64,000 nucleotides of DNA from positions 14,279,161 through 14,343,160 of the forward strand of contig NC_135557.1 in NCBI RefSeq assembly GCF_964340395.1, in the 5' to 3' direction. This document shows, piece after piece, positions 50,853 to 63,000 of the stretch. The DNA comes from Glandiceps talaboti. Lineage: Eukaryota > Hemichordata > Enteropneusta > Spengelidae. A model generated the notes under the pieces. That model did no database searches, was not told the origin of the DNA, and worked only from the letters and a program-made list of their open reading frames with translations. Positions within the stretch are counted from its first letter, which is position 1, and every line of letters starts with the position of its first letter. A program made the position numbers and the translations under genes.

Positions 50853-53094
50853 AAAAAATGTCAGTCTGCCACAAAAAAAAATCAACTCAGCTTATTTTCA
50901 AATATAAGCTATCAAATATGTAGCAAAAAGCAAAAAAGTTGCTAGGAGCATTTTTTCGATGTGTGTATCATGTTGTGCGAGATAAAAATTGAAAATTATA
51001 GACTAAAAAAAAGGTTTTTATCATCTCAAATTTCTTATTACATAATTAAAATTTTGATTAAAACAAGATTTTAGTATGCAGAAGAGCTTCCCATTAAAAA
51101 ATCAAAGTCAACTTCTAAATTGTATAAACTTCTATATTTTTTCTGCAAGAAAATGTTAAATTATTTATAAAACTTAGGTTCTCAAATACTAATTTTTGCA
51201 TGTTATTTAACTTAGTGTTAATTAGAGATGATATATTTGTTAATCATTACATATTTTCAGCAAAAGTAAGCAAAAATTTGTCGTCTGCAAAAATTTCTAA
51301 GTTTACAGTATAAATTCCTGCTATGTTGAAAAGGTCAACTGCACAGTTTATATAAACAAGAATTATGTCTCATTAAAATTCAATAAATGTCATGGCCATG
51401 GTGATGAAGATGACCCTAACACTGTTGTCATGGTTACATTAATTTTTCCTTGTTTGCATCACTTGGCCGTATTTTATTTTTATCCCTATGAAGGAAGCCT
51501 AAAAAAATGATAGATTACCCATAATTCTTTGCTGCATAGTTTGTTCACCTTCAAAAACATCGCCTCAGCTATATGTATGAACAAAACAAATAAAATGTAA
51601 AAAATCTTGAATTTTATGAATTTTTTGTTATTTCAGAGTCAATTTTTTGTTTCATATGTCCCTCTGCGAAGAAATTTCTGATCTATTTTTTAAAAAATTG
51701 TCCTCAAGTATTGCATTCCTATCAATTGTTCATCTCCATCAGTGAAAGTTTGTTGACCCTGGAAACAGCCGCTTCACTACCTAAACATGCAAATGCCCAA
51801 AGATCATCAGAAAATTAAAAAGTGTGGAAATATCTATAAAAAAAATACTTTCAAGTATTTTCCTTGGTTTTCATTTTAAAAAATTTGAGTTTTTTCCAAA
51901 GTTATTATTAACGACCGTACTGCTGTATCATGTACAAACCCAGGAAATTCACCAGCATGGTGTGAAAGTTTGTTGACCCACAACTTGGGATGTACCATTT
52001 CTCTATGGGTGTGTTTTTGGATGATCAAGCTGTTGAGGGACACTCTTTCAGAGGGACATTACTTATTAATATAGAATACAGGTTTAAGACTAGTTGGTCC
52101 AAGCTTCAATTTCAGAAATTATAATTAATGAAATTATAATGTGTACTTATCTATAATTCACCTCTTTTTTTTCAAGCAAAACTATAAAATGGCAAATGAT
52201 TCTAAATATTAGTAATTTCAATTTTTTTACCTTTTAAATCACATTTTGTTTGAGTTACAAAGCATCTAAAATAGAATAATTTTCGAAAAAATGAAAATTT
52301 TGGAGTTACAGATCAAAAGAAAAACCTGACCATGCACACGTCATAAAATTGTCAAACATGGTCACAAGAGGGCGCCATAACATGATATTTTATAAGTGCC
52401 TCCTACAGGCGTAGTGCATTGGTGTATTAGTTTACAATTTATCCGTTGTTTTATTTAGCTTGGCTCACCTTGCATAAACAGGGTCTTTTAATAAATAATT
52501 TACATCTTTTTTTTTAAATATGTGTAATTCTAAACCTATGTAGGGATCTATTTTTACATGTAATCTAGAATCGTTTTCAGAGATGCAGTATTTGTGTCAC
52601 TAGTAGTATTCAACGGAAACAGATTCAAAACATGACACAGAAAAATAAAATCATCTGAACAAAGGAAGTCAAAATTTTACTAAACATAAAACGATGAAAT
52701 TAAATGAATCAAAATTTGAGAATAATCACTGATTTATTAATTTTAAAACAAGATTAAACTTACATGTGTATTAATTTCTATATAGATTTCATATCTGCTG
52801 TTCGTCTCCCTAACCCCCTACCCACCTCCTCTCAATCCATACCTGCTCCATGGTTTACTGTATAACATAATCACATCGAAACTATCAAGTCTTCAAATAC
52901 CCCACCCAATCCCGCTGCTCCCACCCCACCCACACCCCCCCCCACACTTCAACGTTTGATATTTGGATTCCATCTCCAATGTGGTGTAACGAATAATAAT
53001 TGTAGCGTTTATGATGATTTCATTTTATTTTCTGCAGTTTAAAAAATAATAATTACATTTAATATAGATATTGTTTTTTTTTTATTATTTACAG
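50853..53094. other. Upstream flank/intron before exon a, nothing coding seen
   Basis: I looked here for the preceding ABCG exon (it must end in phase 1 and encode the pre-P-loop strand) and did not find it. A single TA-MITE-like end (AAGTTTACAGTA) lies near 51300. C-rich runs at 52800-52950. Confidence 0.5.
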
Positions 53095-53212
53095 TTACCA
53101 AGGTGATTTTGAATTCACTGGAAGGGAAATATTCACCTGGTGAACTGACAGCAATCATGGGACCATCAGGAGCTGGCAAGTCATCATTAATGAATGTACT
53201 CGCTGGATACAA
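53095..53212 (+). CDS. ABCG1/4: ABCG exon a: Walker A
   Basis: The acceptor is the tttattatttacag ending at 53094 and the donor is AA|GTAAGTTG at 53213. The exon enters in phase 1 (its first two bases complete a codon) and leaves in phase 2. It encodes the strand before the P-loop, [16 protein letters not shown], and LMNVLAGYK. The P-loop serine/lysine pair that binds Mg-ATP is intact; the next residue is Ser where vertebrate ABCG1 has Thr, a conservative change. The last 25 bases of this exon are copied three times in the following intron. Confidence 0.95.
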
Positions 53213-56201
53213 GTAAGTTGTTGTCATGGTTACATAGTTACCATAGATACAGATACAGAGAATAGAACATCAGATATGTCGGAAATTTAGTCACTGTAAA
53301 TGAATGTCTTTGCTGGATACAAGTAATTAAGTTGTTGTCATGGTTACATAGTTACCATAGATACAGATACACAGAATAGAATATCAGATATGTTGGAAAT
53401 TTAGTCACTGTTAATGAATGTGTTTGCGCCATGGATACAAGTAAGTTTTTGTCACCATAGTTACCATAGTCATGAGTAGAGGATTGGACATTATCAGTGA
53501 ATGTATTCACTGGATACAAATGAGTTGTTGTCATGGTTACATAGTTACCATAGTTACGAGTAGAAGATTTGACGTAACCATTTTATAACACGTAGAATGA
53601 GATCATCCTGTATCTTGAAAACCCTCTACTGATAATCTTTATTTGCATATATCAAACCAATAGGCCATTGCAGACTGCAAAAATACAGCGCCCTCGCTCA
53701 AATTGGGGGTATCATCACCTCATAGTACTGTTTCTTAAGACCTTTGTTCCTTGTATTCTGTAGAAGTGTAAATCAGGGATGTTTCCCATATTGTTCAGAC
53801 ATCAAGGAAAGCAGCAGTGTGCTATGATTAACCAAGTAACCTATACCATGTATACCCCCAAGGTACACACAGACAGGAAGTAGAGCGCCACCGTGGCAAA
53901 TTCCGGAAAGGCCTATTCGTAGAATCTGAAAATGTTTGAGTTTGTTTTGTGATCCCATTTATCTATAGAACAAGAAATATGAAAGGACAGATTTTAGTGA
54001 ATGGAAAGGAACGCGATTTGTCAACATTCCGTAAAATGTCCTGTTACATTATGCAGGATAATCATTTATTGCCTCACTTATCCGTCATGGAAACCATGAT
54101 GGTCTCTGCAAACCTGAAACTACCACAGAAGATGAAAGACTGTGAGAAGAAACTAGTGGTAAGTTAAGTATCTCTTGAGACAGTCAATTCTTACTAAAGT
54201 GTAATGACAGGCATTCATACACCAATGTTTCTTATTTCAGTAATGGGTGAATTATTCTTAGACCAGTATTCTTATTTCAGTAATGAGTTAAGTATTCATA
54301 GACTCATGTTCTTATTTCAAAATGAGTGTCAAGTATTCATAGACCTAATTTTTCAGTAATGAGTGAAGTATTAGCAGACCTGGGTATTCTCATTTCAGTA
54401 ACGAATTAAAATATTCACAGACCACTATTCATGTAGTCTTGATGATCAAATGGTTACAGTGGCTGTCTTGTGATCTGCAAGTTCTTCCAAGAATAATTGT
54501 TTTTTTTCTGTAATCAATAACAGATTAATATTCACATTCTAATAATTTGATTGAATATTCTTTGACTTAATTTAATTCATATATTTTGTTAATTTATTTG
54601 TTATGTATGTTTTTTTTCCTGGTGAAATCAATAAATAAAAAAAAAAATAAAAAATAATGAGTGGTGTATTTTTAGACCAAGATTCAGTTTCATATTTTCT
54701 CACAGAGCGATCCATTTTCCTCTTTCTCTGTAGGTAAATGAAATTCTTACGCTACTTGGTTTAATGGAGAGTGCTAAGACAAGGACAATAAACCTATCAG
54801 GAGGACAAAGAAAACGACTCTCAATAGCTCTAGAACTGGTCAATAATCCACCAATCATGTTCTTTGATGAACCCACAAGGTAATCACATGATCATCATGT
54901 GACAATAATCTTGACTTTTCATTGGCTCTAACTTTATGTAAAGTGATTGAATATCAATAGCTCTAGATTCCCTCAATAATCAACCAATAATAATCTTTGA
55001 TCAACTCACAAGGTAATCACATGATCATCTTGTGATAATAATCTTCATATTTCATTGGACTTTGGTCTATCAAAGATTTTTTAAACACAAATTCCTATAA
55101 AAATTAGCTGGCAAGATGGCGGAGTAGTCGGCCCTTTCAGGACTAGAAACTTTCCCGCCAAAATTTTTGAACAAAAATTCTTGTTTCTCTGTAGTTTTTG
55201 GAAAAAGATCAACTTTATTTTAGACCAGAATTCAAGAAATATTACTTCCCAATGAAGTAATATTCTTAAATTTTAGAAAATGTTCTTACAATCAAGTTTC
55301 TATTTATTCCAATGTCGTCTCTAGGAATGAAAGGGTTAATATTTCTGCCTACCGACCCTTAATTACCACATCACTGACTGTTACTCCATTGCTTTATATT
55401 TCATATCTTTTTGTTTAATCCTATCTATTTTCTGTTCTCACCTAACTTGTTTTTATTTCCTGTTCTGTTCTGTCGTATCGTTGAATGTTATTTTTAATGC
55501 TATCGTTACAGTGGATTGGATAGTTCATCTTGTCTGCAGTGTGTGTCACTAATGAAGTCGTTAGCCAGAGATGGACGGACCATAATATGTTCTATCCATC
55601 AACCTAGTGCTAAAATCTTTGAAATCTTTGACAAGGTAAGAATAGCATGAATTAACAAAATGAGATCATATGTGATATAATTATGATAAATTATGATATG
55701 ATATAATGTAATGTGATGTGATATGATATGATATGATATATATGTGATATGATAATAAATAATGATATGATATAATGTATTAATTGTTATGATGATATAT
55801 GATATACAATATGATATGATGTGGTATGATATATGATATGATATAATATGATATATGATATATGATATGAAACGATATAATAAGATATGATGTATGATAT
55901 GATATGATATATGATGACATAATATAATATATGATATATATGATATGATGTGATATGATATGACATGATATGATGTGATATGATATATACATGGCGCATA
56001 TAATGTGATTAGGTGGTTAATATGATTTTATATGACGTGATGTAATCTATATTTATTGCAATTGTGACTTTATTAGCTTAATGAAAGCAGTGGATGAGTT
56101 TGAATGCAGACTGCAGTGGTATGACACAAATGAACTTAACATTTTTGCCACTGACATAGCAAACTAAATGTATGTCAAAAAGAACATAAAGTAAATTAGA
56201 T

Positions 56202-56257
<56 letters not shown>

Positions 56258-56273
56258 TCTGTCTCTCTCTCTC

Positions 56274-56356
<83 letters not shown>

Positions 56357-56640
56357 CTTTTCTGTTTTTAGTTGTATGTCTTGGGAGATGGTCAGTGTCT
56401 ATATCAGGGTTCTATTAGAGGGCTGGTTCCCTATCTCAAAAATATGGGTCTAATCTGCCCACCATACCATAACCCAGCTGATTTCGGTAAGTAATTAAAT
56501 CAACCTGGGATCGTAAACGTTGTAATTTTGTACAACTGGAAATATGATACGCATCAAATCTGGGTATTGGAACTGGAACAGAAGACCCTTTCAGTAATGT
56601 TGAACAGAACCACGATTTAGGAGTCTGGCACTATAGAAAG

Positions 56641-56700
<60 letters not shown>

Positions 56701-56765
56701 GTTGGTTGGTTGGTTGGTTGGTTGGTTGGTTGGTTGGTTGGTTGGTTGGTTGGTTGGTTGGTTGG

Positions 56766-56811
<46 letters not shown>

Positions 56812-56946
56812 TTTATTGCTTGATTGATTGATGGATGGATGGATGGCTGGATGCATGGACGGACGGATGGACGGACAGACGGATGGATGGATGGATTGAT
56901 TGAAGAGAGCTATGGTTTAGGAGTCTGGCACTGCAGAAAATCCTTC

Positions 56947-57011
<65 letters not shown>

Positions 57012-60000
57012 TTGGTAAAGGAACATTCACAAGCTTATTATATCCTCACAACAATCAGTTATATTCTATTCCTGGAATTCATCAAAATTCCTGATCACAC
57101 TAATCACATCAAGACCTCTATTTGATATTTAAGAGATTCAAAGTATGACACTCTTTATAAGATAACAATGATAAACATAAAACTATTTATTTATTTATTT
57201 TATTTATTTATTTAATGGAAGACCAATGGGAGCAAGACCTATATGTACATTGCTCCTAAAAATGAAAAACTAGAGAAAAATACAAAAATACGCGAACATG
57301 TTAAACAAACAAAACTTTTTTTTTAAAATGCCATATGCACACTGTTTATAAGGTAACATTGATAAACATACAACAAGGATGGATGGATGGATGGATGGAT
57401 TGAACTATGGTTTAGGGGTCTGACACTGCAGAAAATCCTATTGATGGATTGATTGATTGATTGACTCATTGATTGATTGATTGATTGATTGATTAGTTCC
57501 TACGAACTATTTCCATGGCCCTCACCAGAAATGTTTTATCCGTTGCTTTCAGAGTTTGTGTATATATTTTTCTCTTCTGGTGGAATAAATTTCAATTCAA
57601 TTCAATTCAATTGATTGATTGATTGATTGATTGGTTGGTTGGTTGGTTGGTTGCTTTATTGATTGATTGATTGATTGGCTGATTTTTGGTACAGGTACAA
57701 ATGGACAACTCATAATGATAGATCATTTTGAAATGACACTTTTTATAGTGATAGAAGTGGCATGCGGTGAGCACGGACACCAGTTTGAAAATCTAGTCCA
57801 AGCTGTAAAAGATGGAAGATGCAGACAATTTGAAAAACAGTTGTATGGTTTGAAATCACCATCGTCCAGCGTACCGTCATCAACGGCCCAATCACCTACC
57901 ACCCCTACATCACCAAACGGTCACTTGATGCACAGTTTATCAGGCAGTGGGGAAGGATTGAGAGAAACAGATGAACCTTCACCTTCAGTTGAGGTAGGTC
58001 AAAGATCACAGCATAGGTCAAAGTTCACAGTATAGGTCAAAGTTCATAGCATAGGTCAAAGTTCACAGTATAGGTTAAAGTTCACAGCATAGGTCAAAGT
58101 TCACAGTATAGGTTAAAGTTCATAGCATAGGTCAAAAACTCATAGCATCAAATTGAAGGTATTTGCAATACCAGATGCACTCCCAAAAATCTCAGGATCC
58201 CTCAACCAAGATATTGAATATGCAAATATGCATATTATCTAGGATATTGGGGGGGGGGGGGGGGGGATATACACTTTAAAGGCCCATGTCAGAGTAGGAT
58301 TAACAACTTAAAAGTTGAAAAACAGTTCTCCGGCTGTACAATAATTAAGAATGGTCTTATGCAATCAGGTTCCACTGATAAAATTAATGTAAGAAACTGA
58401 CATTTGAATCCCTGGCCTCCGACATGTATCTGATCATCTTTCAGGGGATAATATATTCTGTAACTTCAAAATGTATGATCATGTGTAACAGTTCAATGCA
58501 CCATTACCTTATATAAAAATGAAGTGTACATTCAAAATTCAGAAAATGCAAATTTTTGCACATATGATTATAAAAAATGCCACCCTGCAGTTTAGTGAGA
58601 TTTCATTTTAGTGCCGACGTCTCTTGTTTATTGACTTGTGCTGTTTGCAGTGACATGCCTTTGATATCCTTCATCTTTCCAAATTGCCTTTAGTTTCTTG
58701 CAGCTGGAATATGTAACCAATTCATATTTTGTTTGTCAGTGTTCTGCTGTATGTGAAATGGTTTATTTTTTTTATGTTTCCAATTTACTTGTCTGTAATT
58801 TTTTGAATCCTTCTGTTCTGTTTGCACACCCACCCTCTGTCTTCGTTATCGTCATGGTCACAATCCCATCTAGTGGTGTCCTCTTGTCATAATAACAATC
58901 CCATCTAGTGGTGTCCTCTGTTGTCATAGTAACAATCCCATCTAGTGGTGTCCTCTGTTGTCATAGTAACAATCCCGTCTATTGGTGTCCTCTGTTGTCA
59001 TAGTAACAATCCAGTCTAGTGGTGTCCTATGTTGTCATAGTAACAATTAACAAACTGTGAGCATCATAAAAAAAACATAGTCCTGTCCAATTACCTTTCC
59101 CTTTGTTTGTTTGTGACTTCTTCAAAAGATCAAGAACTGTAAAGCGGTTCAAGTGACACTAACACTGGATAGTCGTACTGGCCATGCCAATGGCGCAATG
59201 GTGTCCTGCCCCGACAGCGTCTATAAGGTAATCAACATTAGGTTGAACGCATCCTATTATTAATTTGCAAGGTTGCCGCTTTTTTTTTTGCAAAGTTAGT
59301 TTCTGAAATGCTGTTCAGGTGCATGTAATATTTTTTTTCCATTTTATTTGTAACATTGCTTCTGCATGTGAATCATCTTTTATACAACACAAAAGTGATA
59401 ACAAAGTCACTTCCATTTCTATCTCTGTCTAAACCAACAATTTACACTGACAGACATTAATTTGATTCAGGATTCATAATTATTCATATTTTCATTAAAC
59501 CAATTACTGACCAGAAACGTATGATATGTCTTCCATTTGTCTAAATCAATATTACTGCCCAAATATGGGCATTTATGCATTAGGTTTGGATGGTGATCTT
59601 TCTGACATGAGGGGAAAACATGATTGCATACTTGTATGCAAATGAGTAAGAGCAATTCATGCATATGAAATCATGTGAATGTGGTTAATATACATTGCTC
59701 TTTCGGATAAACTAATGTAATAATAACAGAACCATATTAACATTAAGGTGCTCAGAGGATATTTGCACTAATGTGCTTGCAGTTTCTTCAACTGCACTTT
59801 CATGTGTTTCATTTACGAAAGTGTGACCACAGAGAATACTACATGTGTTCAAACACTCATATGAATACCCAAAGTAAAACTGCCGACATCAGAACGTGGA
59901 TGAACGGTATTTATTTTGGATTTGTAATTTATAACACAACCTTATTCCTATATTGTGCTACTTGGAAATACAGTGTAACAGAACATACATCAAGTCTACC

Positions 60001-63000
60001 GGTATGTTTGATAAACAAGATATTACATCAAGTCTATGTCAATGTTTTGCAATTTATTGAGTTGCAAACAACAACTTGATGTATGTTCTATCACATTGTA
60101 TTTCTGAATAGAAAGGTATAGTAGAGTTGTTTTATTCATTTAAGTTCCAAGATAAATAACCAATTTTCATCAATATTGCCACTTTGATGCCATATACATG
60201 ACAACAATTAATGTGTGTACAAACTTCAAGATTTAAACATTTTTTTCCAAACTTGTAGTTAATTGTATGTGTATAAACAAATACCAGTGCCCAGCTCTGG
60301 TAAGGGTGTGTAGCCCCTGGGGGCAGTACCTGTGATCAGCTCTGGTAAGGGTGTACAACCAGTGCTGCCATTTTCCAGAGGCCCCATTTTGACCAACACC
60401 CAGTAACCCAGATTTCACACCATAAGATCAATGGACCACTTATTAGACCAAGAAAATTTGAAAATATAATGCAGAATGGACCACATATTAGACTCTTCAG
60501 CTTGGAAAAAAAAACATATAAAACAAAGAGCTAGAAAATGCACCCCAAAGGGCGGCACATATATGTATTGTCAAATACAATAATAATATAATATGAATTT
60601 ATAATGCCCCTTTCCTCCTGAGAGCTCAAGGCACTCACAATTATTACTCCTGGAATGGATCAATGGCAGTACAACGGCCGTTTCTACTTCCTCAACTCCC
60701 TGGGGAGCATATAATCCATTGCAGCCTTTATATGTGCATAGGATTAAAGAATCACCCCTCCACTAGAAAGAGGATTAGTAATGTAACACAATTGAACTGA
60801 AAATGCTCTCAGTACGGATAATGTAACATTTACAGACGTCATCAGGATAGATTTTCAAGCTATAAATAACATGTAGCTGTCAGTCGGTGAAACATTTATG
60901 GTACACATGTAAATAATTTATCATATCTTGTAATGTTACATCATACAGTTATACTCCTTTAAACATCGAACACTTTGGGAGACAGAGTGTCGATTTAGAC
61001 TGAGGGCATATACAGGACTGTCTTTAATTGCCACTGATATACAGCAAATTAAATATTGAAAAAGTTGCAAAACAGGAAAATGAGAATCCTTTAGATGCTG
61101 CAGGACAGGAAAATGTGCATATTTTACTGAGATGTTGTTTATGTATCTTAAATGAAAATATTCATGATTATTATTCGATATCACATCAATTTGTAACATG
61201 GTCATAAATAGTACCATCTATCATAGAGTGAACAAAACTGACAGTTTGCAGTTGAAAGTTATCACCTAGCTCATCAAATTATGTTGTGTGTATTGGTTAC
61301 AATTGTAGTATTCACTGACTCGTTCGTTTTTTGAGCTGTGTTTGACAGGGAAATCAGATAAATTTTGCATAGTCATTCTGGTTAGTACCACAATTTGGTT
61401 TGACACAATTGAAAATAAACTTGAAATACTATCTAGTTTTGACGTACCTGTCACAAAATATAATGATACATTTATGGTTAAGATATTCCCACTTTTCAGA
61501 AATATTTTATAATTCTGTGTATCATATTATTAATTTTCTCAAGATATACAAATTCTTGTAGTATACCTTTCTTACTAGTATTACGTATATACCAGATATT
61601 ACTTGCACCAATGCCTTACCGAAAACATTATTGTATACCAGCATGCAAATTAAATGCAAATGAGGATGTGATCATTCGTTGTACACAAACGTGTAATTGG
61701 CAATAATACCTATGAGGAAATCTGTCCAACAATGGATGTATAGTAGTTGAAAGTTAGACAGTTCTCTAAGTACACAAACACTTCTCACCCAAGAAGTCCA
61801 GTGAGAGCCATCCCTCATGGGATCAATGTTAATTAGTCAACTTCTTGTTCTATGTTGACCCTCTAGCAAGAGGTAAAATGCTATTGCAGGTATTGAGAAT
61901 TCATTGTCACATTCTAATTGTTTCAAAAAATCCTATAATCTCATATATATATATGAAGATTATTTTATCACAAGCAGAAAATGTTACCTTATGTCCAAAT
62001 ATCTTGTCTAGACTCGGTCGACTTCTTCAGTGAACTGATTGATTTCACCAGGTGTTAATAAAATCGTCACATATTGTATATTGATGTTTATTATATATAT
62101 TGACAAGTAGTTCAAAATTGACAACCTGACCTTTCTCAACTCTAAAGCAGTTTTCAATAGTAAACCATATGTGATGCCATTAACACCAGTCGAACACATT
62201 CAGTCCACTGAAGAAGTCAAATGAGTCTAGATGAAATATTAGAACAAGGTGACATTTCCTGCTTGCGATATAATACTGTAAATCTGGAAATGTTTGTCAA
62301 AGACTTATTTCTGCTAATTTCGTTGAAAAACAAAATCGCAAAAATAAGTAGTGACTAAAATGCCTTCTTGCACATGAACACTATGTACCATTCTGGTAAT
62401 TAGAGTAAATTGGTCTTTGAAAACTTGCTGAAGACTGTAAAAATCACAAAATTTTGTAAAAGTGAAAGTATCTAGATTTACAGTAATACAAGGTAACATT
62501 TCCTGCTTGTACCTTTATTTATACCATGTAACCAAGGCGATGAATCTCTTTAGGTCTAATCTTGCACACTTTTCTCTCTTTAATAACAACACTATAATTT
62601 GCATAATTTATTGTTAATCAGTTGTAAATTAAATTAAACTTCATAATGTAATACCGTCAAATTTAATATTTTCAATGGATTTCATTTTCACAAAAATGAG
62701 AAATTGGCTGTGTTTCCTGGAACTAATTTTCTCTTATTTAGGAAGGTATGCTTAGTAACTGCAGTATAAAAAGTGAAAATAAATTCTGATGTTTCAAAGT
62801 ATTTGATTTATTTACATACATGCCACGTTTTAATCGATCATGATGTCTTTCACTCACCCTTTTTGAAACTTGAAACTTGAACTATGGGATTTCTTTATTT
62901 TCAAATGAAAAAAATGATGTTATTGTGACAATAACAATGTACTTGAAAGTTGTAATTATTTGCATGAATTACCTTGTCACTTGCAGGTGCTATTTGTTCA

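Noticed and set aside
59771-60079. 102-codon + strand frame
   Set aside because: It lies largely in a palindromic MITE within intron 7; no known domain.
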